Source of the DNA: Azoarcus sp.
GTDB taxonomy: Bacteria > Pseudomonadota > Gammaproteobacteria > Burkholderiales > Rhodocyclaceae
Length of the DNA stretch: 11,848 bases
Direction of reading: 5' to 3'
Assembly: GCA_031282905.1 (NCBI GenBank)
Contig: JAITCV010000079.1
Coordinates: 1 to 11,848 of the forward strand
Shown here: one piece after another, positions 1-7,574 of the stretch
Layout of the letters: each line of letters begins with the position of its first letter
How positions within the stretch are numbered: the stretch's first letter is position 1
Notes under the pieces: model-generated
The model's input: the letters and a program-made list of their open reading frames with translations, nothing else
Databases searched by the model: none
What the model was told of the DNA's origin: nothing
Made by a program: the position numbers and the translations under genes

Positions 1-108
1 GTTTGTTTCTTTTTCTGGTCAAACGCCAACGACGCAAAGCTTGCTTGCTTCATCTCCAACTCCACATCACTTTATGGATGGAGCATTATACCACTACATG
101 GCATTTGT

Positions 109-396
109 TCAGAGATTCCTTAGCCACGAACAGTTTGGGTGGGCGACTTCGTGTTTTCTCAATACTTCTCTGCCAATTGGGAGGAAAGTGATGGCTTTTT
201 CATCTTTGCTAACTTCGCCCCACCCAAGGGCGTCAAACAAGTCAAACAACTGCCCAACATGCCCGCCTGCCGTAGACTTACCTTTACCGTCTTTCGTGAG
301 AGGGAGCAGGGCATCTTTCAAGTCTTTTTTTGCATCTTGGGCGTAGCGTCATCATACGAGTGCAAAACTTTAAGACCACCATTTAGAAAGCTGTCA
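109..396 (-). pseudogene. C-terminal fragment of an unrecognised protein, frameshifted
   Basis: Two minus-strand reading frames appear to be parts of one decayed gene. The downstream part (about 109-348) reads as a plausible soluble protein end containing TKDGKGKSTAGGHVGQLF and then DALGWGEVSKDEKAITFLP, stopping at 109. It has no good ATG start, and in-frame stops lie just upstream at 349-354. The frame that continues upstream (about 332-396) reads LNGGLKVLHSYDDATPK and ends at a run of seven A (plus-strand T7, 325-331). Adding one A to that run would join the two parts smoothly. The upstream end stops where the partial purL copy begins, so the rest of the gene was probably lost when that copy arrived. 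I do not recognise the family. Base composition is AT-richer than the purL region. That it is a real gene remnant is an inference from the smooth join. Confidence 0.35.
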
Positions 397-901
397 TTGC
401 GGCGCGCATGCCGGGGTTGCGGGGCATTAGCGCGGGACATTGGTATTTCGTCGAGCTGAAAACGGCGGGTAATATGCTGGCGGCGGTTCGCGCGGCGCTG
501 CATGACCGCATGACCGAAACGGTGTTGACCCGTCTGGCAGAGGCCGGGGCGCTGTTCCACCATTCATTGGCCGAGATCGCTTTGAGCGCTTCGCCAGTAA
601 GTGTCTTGAAACCAAGCCCGATGACGCGCATCCCCACTGGAAGGTAGAGCACAATTTTCTCGGAGGGGTTCAAGTCAGCGATTTCTACGCCATCAACATA
701 AATTCTGCCCGATAACGCGGACCCCAAAATTCCAGAATCACGCTTGATGGTAACCTTCCCAGTATTCTCGCCTTCGACAAGAAAATCACGATTCCATATT
801 TGATCATCCGGAACAAAAGTAGCGTCTTCCGTAGCAACGCGGTGTGTTGTGCACCCTGCCATTAAAACCGCAACACCAACGGCCACAATCATCTTCTTCA
901 C
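383..901 (-). CDS. Small lipoprotein, C-terminus replaced by antisense purL sequence
   Basis: The protein starts with a lipoprotein signal peptide (MKKMIVAVGVAVLMAGC; lipobox L-M-A-G before Cys), so it is expected to be exported and lipidated. The mature part contains TGKVTIKRDSGILGSALSGRIYVDGVEIADL and then EKIVLYLPVGM. That pattern resembles a widespread family of short proteobacterial lipoproteins with a beta-rich VTIKRDSG...VYVNG...LP.G core, whose function is unknown. I prefer the GTG at 901 because GAGG (911-908) sits 6 nt upstream. An ATG at 913 would add four residues without a clear ribosome binding site. The native sequence ends near base 565. The last 60 codons (383-564) are antisense to the partial purL copy and a little flanking DNA, so the true C-terminus is lost. 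The protein may be non-functional, or still fold if the core domain is intact. Confidence 0.6.
   Translation of the reverse strand: MKKMIVAVGVAVLMAGCTTHRVATEDATFVPDDQIWNRDFLVEGENTGKVTIKRDSGILGSALSGRIYVDGVEIADLNPSEKIVLYLPVGMRVIGLGFKTLTGEALKAISANEWWNSAPASARRVNTVSVMRSCSAARTAASILPAVFSSTKYQCPALMPRNPGMRAAMTAF
397..564 (+). pseudogene. Partial purL copy with internal 79-codon deletion
   Basis: This stretch is a direct-orientation copy of two pieces of the purL gene lying downstream. Bases 397-472 match 1348-1423 with 3 mismatches in 76. Bases 473-564 match 1661-1752 with 3 mismatches in 92. The intervening 237 bp (1424-1660) are missing, which is exactly 79 codons, so the purL frame stays open across the junction: codon 50 (Asn) is joined to codon 130 (Met). 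Flanking DNA on both sides is unrelated to purL. The copy has no start region and only about 56 codons of the synthetase N-terminal domain, so it cannot make a functional enzyme. It interrupts minus-strand sequence on both sides. The mismatches indicate that it is not an assembly duplicate of the same bases. Confidence 0.85.
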
Positions 902-913
902 ATCGAACCTCAT

Positions 914-1274
914 TCAACACGTTGTCATGTAACCACAAAGACAACATAGCATCAGGGCGACGACCGGCGCAAGAAGTTTTCACTTACGAAAAAGGCACCC
1001 GAAGGTGGCTTCAACGAAGCAACGAACGCGACCGGAACCGGACTTACGGGTTCAGCAACTCTTCAGGAGTGGTTGCGATCCCTGCGAAGCTTGGCTCCAC
1101 ACCTTTCGCAAACGCATCTTGCAACCCTTCGCTTCATCGTCGTTCGCCTGCTGCACAGGGGGCGCATTCACGGGTGATACAGCGGAAGAACTCCGGGTAG
1201 CCCGAAGCGGCAAGCGCTGCGGGGACGAGTATAATTTTTGGCTTTTGTTTCCGGGCGCGGCGTGCCTGTCTTCC
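914..1274. other. Non-coding spacer between divergent lipoprotein gene and purL
   Basis: No reading frame here has the look of a gene. The frames that cross it are an upstream extension of purL with no homology-like content and antisense shadows. It should hold the divergent promoters of the minus-strand lipoprotein gene and of the purL operon. One TATAAT hexamer is visible near the purL side. I see no convincing Rho-independent terminator, tRNA or repeat. Confidence 0.5.
1230..1235 (+). promoter_or_regulatory. Possible -10 element for the purL operon
   Basis: A perfect TATAAT lies 39 bp before the purL ATG. No recognisable -35 hexamer sits 16-18 bp upstream, and there is no TGn extension, so this is a tentative call supported only by the consensus match and position. 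Confidence 0.3.
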
Positions 1275-4200
1275 ATGACTCAATTTCTCACGTTTCGCGG
1301 CGGCGCCGCGTTTTCGCTTTCCCGCCTCGACCGATTGTCCAGACGTCTTGCGGCGCGCATGCCGGGGCTGCGGGGCATTAGCGCGGAACATTGGTATTTC
1401 GTCGAGTTGAAAACGGCGGGTAACGCGGCTGGCAACACGCGGCTGGGCGAGTTGCTCGATGCCCGCCCGTATGACGAGACCTTGGGGGGCGAGCCTTTGC
1501 CCGCAGGCAGCCTGTACTTGGTGACGCCCAGGTTGGGCACGATCTCGCCGTGGTCGTCGAAGGCGACCGACATCGCCCGCCAATGCGGTTTCGACAATGT
1601 TGCCCGCATCGAACGCGGCACGGTTTACTTCCTGGTCGGCAAGGGCGTGGATGGGGCGGATATGTTGGCGGCGGTTCGCGCGGCGCTGCATGACCGCATG
1701 ACCGAAACGGTGTTGACCGGTCTGGCAGAGGCCAGGGCGCTGTTCCACCATTACAAGCCGCGTCCGCTCGAAACCATCGATCTCGGCGGGGGAGGGCGAG
1801 CGGCGCTGGTCGCGGCCAACGTGGAACTTGGGCTGGCGCTCTCCGATGATGAGATCGACTACTTGTCCGATCATTTCATCCGCATGGGCCGCAACCCGAC
1901 CGATGTCGAACTGATGATGTTCGCCCAGGCCAATTCCGAGCATTGTCGGCACAAGATTTTCAACGCCGACTGGGTGATCGATGGGCGTCCGGCGGCGAAA
2001 TCGCTTTTCGCCATGATCCGCGATACCCACGAAGCACATCCCGAAGGTACGGTGGTGGCTTATGCCGACAATGCCTCGGTGATCGAGGGCGCGGAAATCG
2101 ACCGCTTGTATCCCGATGCCGATGGCGTTTTCCGTTATTGCCGCGAAATGACCCATTTGCTGGCCAAGGTCGAGACCCACAACCATCCGACCGCGATTTC
2201 GCCTTTTCCGGGCGCGGCGACCGGGGCAGGGGGGGAAATCCGCGACGAGGGCGCAACTGGGCGTGGCGCGCGTCCCAAGGCGGGGCTGACTGGCTTCTCT
2301 GTATCTAACTTGAATATTCCGGGGTTCGTCCAGCCCTGGGAACGGACGTATGGCCGTCCTGGGCGCATCGCTTCGGCGCTCGACATCATGATCGAGGGGC
2401 CGCTGGGCGGAGCGGCGTTCAACAACGAGTTTGGCCGCCCCAATCTTGCCGGTTATTTCCGCGCCTTCGAGCAGGAAGTCGAGGGCGAGGTGCGCGGCTA
2501 TCACAAGCCGATCATGCTCGCCGGGGGGCTGGGCAACATCCAGGCGCGGCAGGCGGAAAAGCCCGGGTTTGCGCCGGGTACGCTGATGATCCAGCTTGGT
2601 GGCCCCGGTATGTTGATCGGCTTGGGCGGGGGCGCGGCGTCGAGCATGGCGACCGGGGCGAATGCCGCCGATCTCGATTTCGCTTCGGTGCAGCGCGGCA
2701 ATCCGGAAATCCAGCGCCGCTGCCAGGAAGTCATCGATGCTTGCTGGCAGCGCGGCGCGGCCAATCCGATCATCGCCATCCACGATGTCGGCGCGGGCGG
2801 ATTGTCCAACGCGATGCCGGAATTGGCCGATCACGCCGGATTGGGCGCGCATTTTGAATTGCGTGAAATACCGATCGAAGAGCCGGGAATGAGCCCGCTT
2901 GAGATCTGGAGCAATGAGGCGCAGGAGCGTTATGTGCTGGCGATCGCGCCCGCCGACATGGAAGCGTTCCGGGCGATCTGCGCGCGCGAACGCTGTCCGT
3001 TCGCGGTGCTCGGCATCGCCAGCGCCGATGGACGCCTGATCGTGCGCGATCGTTTTTTCAGCAACGCGCCCGTCGACATGGAGATGCGGGTGCTGCTCGG
3101 CAAGCCGCCGAAGATGAAGCGCGATGTGTCGCGGCGCGCGGTGCATCTGCCGCCATTCGAGGTGACCGGACTGGATTTGCAGGAAACCGCGTCGCGGATA
3201 CTGCGCCATCCGGCGGTGGCGAACAAATCCTTCCTCATCACCATTGGCGACCGCTCGGTGGGCGGACTGACCGCGCGCGACCAGATGGTGGGGCCGTGGC
3301 AGATTCCCGTGGCCGATGCGGCGGTGACGGCGATGGGCTTTACCGGCTATCGGGGCGAGGCGTTCGCCCTCGGCGAGCGCACGCCGTTGGCCTGTGTCGA
3401 CGCGCCCGCTTCGGGACGGATGGCGATCGGCGAGGCGATCACCAATCTGGCCGCCGCCGACATCGACCATTTCGGCGAAATCAAACTCTCCGCCAACTGG
3501 ATGGCGGCTGCCGGACATCGCGGCGAGGATGCCCGCCTGTTCGATACCGTCGAGGCGGTCTCCAGGTTTTGTATCGCGGCCGGATTGTCGATTCCGGTGG
3601 GCAAGGATTCGCTGTCGATGCGCACCGCGTGGCAGGAAGCGGAAAGCGGGGCAGGGGAGGCGAGCGCGCGGCAGGTGGTTTCGCCCTTGTCGCTGATCGT
3701 GACCGCCTTTGCCCCGGTTGCCGATATCCGCCGCACCCTGACCCCGCAATTGCGCTTTCCCGCGGACGAAGAGACCGAATTGCTGCTGCTCGATCTGGGG
3801 GCGGGCAAGAATCGCCTGGGCGGCTCGGTGCTGGCGCAGGTATATGACTCGGTGGGCGAACAGGCACCCGACATCGCTCCCGCGCTCTTGGCGGCATTCT
3901 TTGGCGCGGTGCGGCAGCTTGCGCGCGAAGACCTGATTCTCGCCTATCACGACCGCAGCGACGGCGGCCTGTTCGCCACCGTGACCGAAATGGCTTTCGC
4001 CTCCCATTGCGGCCTGTCATTGGTGCTCGACACCGTGTGCTACGACAACGCGATGAATGACACCGATGGCCTCGACAAGAACCCGGAACTGCTCAAGGGA
4101 CGTTTCGACGACCATCTGTTCGGCGGGCTGTTTGCCGAAGAACTCGGCGCGGTGATCCAAATCCGCCGCCGTGACCGCGCCCGGGTTTCCGCCATCCTGC

Positions 4201-5252
4201 GCGCCGCTGAACTCACCTGTCATTGCATCGGCGAACCCAACGACAAGGACGAAATCCGTTTCTGGCGCAACGCCAAACTGGTGCTGGCCGCGCCGCGCGC
4301 CGTTTGGCTGCAAACATGGTCGGAAACGGGTTACCACATCGCCCGCCTGCGCGATGACGTCGACTGTGTGCAAGAAGCATTCGATGCGCTGGCCGAGACG
4401 GACGACCCCGGTTTGTCGGTGCAGCTCTCGTTCGATGTCACCGCAGACCTGAGCGCGCCATTCATCAATCGCGGCGCGCGCGCGCGCGTGGCGATCCTGC
4501 GCGAGCAGGGGGTGAATTCGCAGTTCGAAATGGCGGCGGCCTTCACCCACGCCGGGTTCGAGGCAGTCGATGTACACATGACCGATCTGCAAGCCGGCCG
4601 CCATCGCCTCGATGATTTCGCCGGGCTGGCCGCCTGCGGCGGCTTTTCCTACGGCGACGTGCTGGGGGCAGGGCAGGGATGGGCAAAATCGATCCTGTTC
4701 AACCCGGCGCTGCGTGAACGATTCGCCGCATTTTTCGCCCGGCCGGATACCTTCGCGCTCGGCGTGTGCAATGGCTGCCAGATGATGGCGCAACTGGCGT
4801 CGATCATCCCCGGCGCGCAGCACTGGCCGACTTTTCAGCGCAATCGCAGCGAGCAGTTCGAAGCGCGTTTCGTGATGGTGGAGGTGCTCGACAGTCCGTC
4901 GATCCTGTTTACGGACATGGCGGGCAGTCGCATGCCGATCGTGGTCAGCCATGGCGAGGGCAGGGCGGTGTTCAGAGACGAAAGCACGCGCCAAACCGCG
5001 GCGGTGGCGCTGCGCTACATCGACAACCGCGGCGCGCCCGCGCTGCGCTATCCCGCCAATCCCAACGGTTCACCCGATGGCGCGACGGGCTTCACCACCC
5101 CGGACGGGCGTTTCACCATCATGATGCCGCACCCCGAACGCACGGCGCGCAGCCTGCAAATGTCGTGGGCGCCGCAATGGCTGATCGACCAAAGCCCGGA
5201 CGCCTCGCCGTGGCTGCGGATGTTCCGCAACGCGCGCAAATGGTTGGGGTAG
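1275..5252 (+). CDS. purL: Phosphoribosylformylglycinamidine synthase (FGAM synthetase), large single-chain form
   Basis: PurL catalyses the fourth step of purine synthesis, converting FGAR, glutamine and ATP to FGAM in the cytosol. The product is 1325 residues, close to the 1295 of the E. coli enzyme, and has the full large-form architecture: PurS-like N-terminal domain (about 1-160), linker, two AIRS-type synthetase halves and a C-terminal glutamine amidotransferase. Visible signatures are SEHCRHKIF (His223), ETHNHPTAISPFPGAATGAGG (from Glu300), KDSLSM (from Lys777), the nucleophile in VCNGCQMM (Cys1165) and the catalytic pair in MPHPERTAR (His1286, Glu1288). I chose the ATG at 1275 because it begins the conserved N-terminus. 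The same frame is open back to about 1005, but that part is not PurL-like. No strong Shine-Dalgarno is visible. The copper lipoprotein gene follows after 3 nt, suggesting read-through. The partial copy at 397-564 derives from codons about 25-160. Confidence 0.97.
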   Translation: MTQFLTFRGGAAFSLSRLDRLSRRLAARMPGLRGISAEHWYFVELKTAGNAAGNTRLGELLDARPYDETLGGEPLPAGSLYLVTPRLGTISPWSSKATDIARQCGFDNVARIERGTVYFLVGKGVDGADMLAAVRAALHDRMTETVLTGLAEARALFHHYKPRPLETIDLGGGGRAALVAANVELGLALSDDEIDYLSDHFIRMGRNPTDVELMMFAQANSEHCRHKIFNADWVIDGRPAAKSLFAMIRDTHEAHPEGTVVAYADNASVIEGAEIDRLYPDADGVFRYCREMTHLLAKVETHNHPTAISPFPGAATGAGGEIRDEGATGRGARPKAGLTGFSVSNLNIPGFVQPWERTYGRPGRIASALDIMIEGPLGGAAFNNEFGRPNLAGYFRAFEQEVEGEVRGYHKPIMLAGGLGNIQARQAEKPGFAPGTLMIQLGGPGMLIGLGGGAASSMATGANAADLDFASVQRGNPEIQRRCQEVIDACWQRGAANPIIAIHDVGAGGLSNAMPELADHAGLGAHFELREIPIEEPGMSPLEIWSNEAQERYVLAIAPADMEAFRAICARERCPFAVLGIASADGRLIVRDRFFSNAPVDMEMRVLLGKPPKMKRDVSRRAVHLPPFEVTGLDLQETASRILRHPAVANKSFLITIGDRSVGGLTARDQMVGPWQIPVADAAVTAMGFTGYRGEAFALGERTPLACVDAPASGRMAIGEAITNLAAADIDHFGEIKLSANWMAAAGHRGEDARLFDTVEAVSRFCIAAGLSIPVGKDSLSMRTAWQEAESGAGEASARQVVSPLSLIVTAFAPVADIRRTLTPQLRFPADEETELLLLDLGAGKNRLGGSVLAQVYDSVGEQAPDIAPALLAAFFGAVRQLAREDLILAYHDRSDGGLFATVTEMAFASHCGLSLVLDTVCYDNAMNDTDGLDKNPELLKGRFDDHLFGGLFAEELGAVIQIRRRDRARVSAILRAAELTCHCIGEPNDKDEIRFWRNAKLVLAAPRAVWLQTWSETGYHIARLRDDVDCVQEAFDALAETDDPGLSVQLSFDVTADLSAPFINRGARARVAILREQGVNSQFEMAAAFTHAGFEAVDVHMTDLQAGRHRLDDFAGLAACGGFSYGDVLGAGQGWAKSILFNPALRERFAAFFARPDTFALGVCNGCQMMAQLASIIPGAQHWPTFQRNRSEQFEARFVMVEVLDSPSILFTDMAGSRMPIVVSHGEGRAVFRDESTRQTAAVALRYIDNRGAPALRYPANPNGSPDGATGFTTPDGRFTIMMPHPERTARSLQMSWAPQWLIDQSPDASPWLRMFRNARKWLG

Positions 5253-5255
5253 CCC

Positions 5256-5849
5256 ATGAGCATAAAATGGTGGTTTACCTTGCTTGCCAGCATGTTGCTC
5301 ATGACGGGCTGCGATGCTCCAACTTTCCACAATACCGACATTTCCGGCGCAACTTATGGCCGCACGTTCGAACTGCTTGATCCAGAAGGAAAAATTCGCC
5401 ACCTCGACGATTTTCGCGGCAAGGCGGTCATGGTGTTCTTTGGCTTCATCCAGTGCCCGGACGTGTGTCCCACGACCTTGCTGCGAGCCAGGGAAGTGCA
5501 CCGCCTGTTGGGCGAACAGGGAAATCGCATGCAGGTGATTTTCATCACCCTCGACCCCGAACGCGATACCCCTGAAATCCTGCGTGAATACATCGCGGCA
5601 TTCGGCAGCGAATTTCTCGGTCTCTACACCACGCCCGAAAAAACCCGCGCCATTGCGGAGGACTTTCGTATCTATTACCGCAAGGTGCCAACGGGCAATA
5701 CGTACACGCTGGATCACACCGCGATCACCTACCTTTACGACCCCGATGGCCAATTACGCCTGGCGATCAGCCACCAGGCTTCCGCCGAAGATATCGCCGC
5801 CGATGTGGCGATGCTGCTTCATAACCATTCATCCGCGCAAACGCCATGA
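5256..5849 (+). CDS. Sco1/SenC family copper-delivery lipoprotein
   Basis: Sco proteins are membrane-anchored thioredoxin-fold proteins that bind copper and help build the CuA site of cytochrome c oxidase subunit II, acting as copper donor and/or thiol reductant. This 197-residue protein has a lipoprotein signal (LLMTGC, Cys19) and the copper-binding CPDVCP motif (Cys67, Cys71). The third ligand is His154 in LDHTAITYLYDPDG. The surrounding FFGFIQCPDVCPTTL and ITLDPERDTPEIL segments are typical of the family, and the length is normal. The start lies 3 nt after the purL stop, implying translational coupling. The gene overlaps the following PCuAC gene by ATGA. PCuAC-Sco pairing supports a role in periplasmic copper delivery to an oxidase. 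No oxidase gene is in view. Other Sco roles, such as redox defence, cannot be excluded. Confidence 0.93.
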   Translation: MSIKWWFTLLASMLLMTGCDAPTFHNTDISGATYGRTFELLDPEGKIRHLDDFRGKAVMVFFGFIQCPDVCPTTLLRAREVHRLLGEQGNRMQVIFITLDPERDTPEILREYIAAFGSEFLGLYTTPEKTRAIAEDFRIYYRKVPTGNTYTLDHTAITYLYDPDGQLRLAISHQASAEDIAADVAMLLHNHSSAQTP

Positions 5850-6304
5850 AAATCCGCCTGTTTACCCTGTCTGTCGTGCTGTCGCTGCCCATGCATGTTT
5901 TCGCCCAGGAGACGATCGTTCACGATCCCTGGGTCCGCGCCACCGTAAGTCAGCAAAAGGCCACGGGTGCTTTCATGAACATCACCGCAAAAACAGACGC
6001 CCATTTGACCAGCGTCAGATCGCCATTGGCTGAAGTCGTCGAAATCCACCAGATGACGATGGAAGGCGAACAAATGAAAATGCGTGCCATCGCCAATCTG
6101 GCGCTCCCCGCGGGCAAACCCGTCGCGCTCCAGCCCGGCGGCTACCACCTGATGCTGATCGGTCTCAACACCCAACTGAAGGAAGGCGACACCGTACCGC
6201 TCACGCTGACCGTGAAACACACCGACGGCCACCAGGAAACGCTCGACATCAGTGCGCCCGTGCTATCTATCAGTTCAGAAGGGCCGATGTCGCACAGACA
6301 ATGA
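5846..6304 (+). CDS. PCuAC family periplasmic copper chaperone
   Basis: PCuAC proteins bind Cu(I) in the periplasm and pass it to Sco or directly to the CuA site of cytochrome oxidase. This 152-residue protein has a Sec signal peptide (predicted cleavage after VFA, residue 20). It matches the PCuAC copper motif H-x10-M-x21-H-x-M exactly: His68, Met79, His101, Met103. Additional methionines (70, 72, 77) lie nearby. The family segments DPWVRATVSQQKATGAFMNI and ALQPGGYHLMLIGL are clear. The ATG overlaps the stop of the Sco gene by 4 nt (ATGA), so the two are translated together. The C-terminal tail after about residue 135 is short and polar, with no extra metal motif. The call is firm. The acceptor oxidase is inferred. 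Confidence 0.95.
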   Translation: MKIRLFTLSVVLSLPMHVFAQETIVHDPWVRATVSQQKATGAFMNITAKTDAHLTSVRSPLAEVVEIHQMTMEGEQMKMRAIANLALPAGKPVALQPGGYHLMLIGLNTQLKEGDTVPLTLTVKHTDGHQETLDISAPVLSISSEGPMSHRQ

Positions 6305-6495
6305 ACGGGTGGCCTGGAACCACCGCGATGTCACCCTGCAAGGCCCAGCGAAAAACGCGGCGCGGATGCGTGTGAAAGAGGCGTGGCTTTTGCCGCCGCG
6401 CGAACCGGGATTGAGGATCAGAAACACGCCTGAAGACATGCCGCCGCCCGTTGTACGGTGACGCCCCATGTTCCCGGATGGCCGCAGCCGCAGCA

Positions 6496-6763
6496 GGTGC
6501 AATCCAAAGTGGAGGAAAAGTCTTGCCGCAATGACAAGGCGGGGGGGCCGGTTTTGTAGGTTGGATAAGCGTAGCGTAATCCGACATTCGTCCCCACGAT
6601 GCGCAGCACAAGCAAATCAAACAACAGCGGCGCTTTGCGCCGGTGATGAACACATGTCGGATTACGCCTTCGGCTTATCCAACCTACGAAACACCTCGCT
6701 TCGCGCCTCGCAATGGCGAGGTTGGAGGGAATCATACGGGGTTTCTCCACTTTGGATTGCACC
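6496..6763. repeat. Nested inverted-repeat element, MITE-like
   Basis: Outer arms 6496-6514 and 6745-6763 are perfect 19-bp inverted repeats (GGTGCAATCCAAAGTGGAG and its complement). Inside lies a second inverted repeat: 6556-6587 and 6654-6687 share GTAGGTTGGATAAGC and GCGTAATCCGACAT, separated by 3 nt in one arm and 5 nt in the other. Small hairpins also occur inside: CGGCGC/GCGCCG at 6628-6642 and CCTCGC/GCGAGG at 6706-6721. The inner unit resembles a dispersed palindrome family, GTAGGTTGG...CGTAATCC, that I recall from many proteobacterial genomes. It encodes no protein, and no clear target-site duplication is visible. It is probably a non-autonomous mobile repeat, perhaps one inserted into another. 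Confidence 0.7.
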
Positions 6764-6795
6764 CAACTACAAGGTGATTTTCTCGAGAACGATAT

Positions 6796-6845
6796 GCCCG
6801 GAAGGCGTTTGCCGCGCGTTGGCGCGAGGCAAACGCCTTCCGGGC
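6796..6845. repeat. Perfect 18-bp stem hairpin
   Basis: Bases 6796-6813 (GCCCGGAAGGCGTTTGCC) are perfectly complementary to 6828-6845. The 14-nt loop itself can form a short GCGC/GCGC stem. No T-run follows on either strand, so it is not a classical terminator. A REP-like palindrome or an RNA-stabilising structure fits better. Confidence 0.65.
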
Positions 6846-7247
6846 CGTTCTGTCAACAGGTTCATCGTGGTGGGGTGCCGAAGTTTCCAATTTTCGGCAG
6901 GAAACCCTTGCAGTTGCTGGCAAAAAGGCTTTGCTTTCCCCACAGGCAAGGATGGACGACGAGGAGAGTGTGTCATATCTCCAACGGATGGGAACAAAAT
7001 ATTTTGACGTATTGACTTCGCCGTCATCGCAGGCCATGCTTTAGACATTGCACGACAACATTGAAGTATGCGCCCCGTTTCCGTGATTCTCTCCATTCTG
7101 CTTGCCGGCCGCGCCCAGGCGTTGGCGCGCGCATACCTGTCCCTGCCTGGGTCCCATCCGCCAACGGCTGACACTGACCCGTATCGCCATCGGCAGCACG
7201 CGCGAGCAGCCATGGCGGACTCTTCGGCTCCCGGATGGAACGCCGCC

Positions 7248-7574
7248 ATGAAAACGCCGCCGGTCATCGCCGCCTGCCTTTTCCCGCTGTTCATCGGCGC
7301 AATGGAAGCCAGCGCCGCTGACCGTCTGCCGGGGCGCATTTTCTTCACGGCCACCGAGCGTCAAGCACTGGAACAAGGAACATGGCCCCCCGTCCAATCC
7401 GCCCCACCTCGCCGTTTCGACGGCGCGCTGTGGCGCGAAGGACGGCTCATCGCCCTATGGCTCGACCGCGAGGAGCTTGCTCCCGCCGCCCTGCCCGAAA
7501 TCCGCCTGATCCACGGCACGCCCAGCCTCATCACCACCGGTCAGCCCCTGCTGCCCGGACAAATGCTGCCATGA
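7248..7574 (+). CDS. Small exported protein of a pilus gene cluster
   Basis: A 108-residue protein with a Sec-type signal peptide (MKTPPVIAACLFPLFIGAMEASAA, probable cleavage near ASA-A) and a short mature domain starting LPGRIFFTATERQALEQ. Similar small proteins with an R-[IL]-FFT-x-x-[EQ]-R-x-x-L-[ED] start occur near pseudopilin genes in betaproteobacteria. The later part (FDGALWREGRLIALWLDRE, then HGTPSLITTGQPLLPGQML) looks like a small beta domain loosely reminiscent of PulC/MshK-type proteins. That comparison is from memory and weak. The frame is open upstream to an ATG at 7068, but the ATG at 7248 begins the signal peptide and is preferred. Its stop overlaps the next gene by ATGA, so it is probably the first gene of the pilus operon. 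A periplasmic accessory role in pilus or secretion assembly is inferred. Confidence 0.6.
   Translation: MKTPPVIAACLFPLFIGAMEASAADRLPGRIFFTATERQALEQGTWPPVQSAPPRRFDGALWREGRLIALWLDREELAPAALPEIRLIHGTPSLITTGQPLLPGQMLP

Larger units (their letters stand above)
6305..7247. other. Repeat-rich intergenic region
   Basis: This 943-bp stretch separates the copper genes from the pilus genes. Frames that are open in it (for example about 6468-7007) run through inverted repeats and have no protein-like character. It contains the nested inverted-repeat element at 6496-6763 and the long hairpin at 6796-6845. Near 7012-7040 a TTGACT followed 17 bp later by CATGCT could be a weak promoter for the pilus block. 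No rRNA, tRNA or recognisable riboswitch is seen. Confidence 0.55.

Noticed and set aside
1100..1120. CGCAAACG sequence upstream of purL resembling a PurR box
   Set aside because: Only half of the palindromic site matches, and PurR of the E. coli type is not expected in most betaproteobacteria.
1005..1274. N-terminal extension of purL by 90 residues
   Set aside because: The extension is Arg/Cys-rich with no PurL character, and the conserved PurL N-terminus begins at the ATG at 1275.
1134..4007. 957-codon open frame antisense to purL
   Set aside because: It lies wholly opposite conserved purL codons in GC-rich DNA, where the antisense frame stays open by codon bias. Its composition (Arg, His, Gly, Gln-rich) is typical of such shadows.
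6496..6763. CRISPR-like repeats in the spacer
   Set aside because: The repeated units are inverted, only two per family, with no regular spacers or cas genes.
6468..7007. 179-codon frame in the spacer after the copper genes
   Set aside because: It reads straight through both arms of the nested repeat and the long hairpin, and the product looks random.
7068..7247. Upstream start for the small exported protein
   Set aside because: It would bury a good signal peptide 60 residues inside the protein. No ribosome binding site precedes it.
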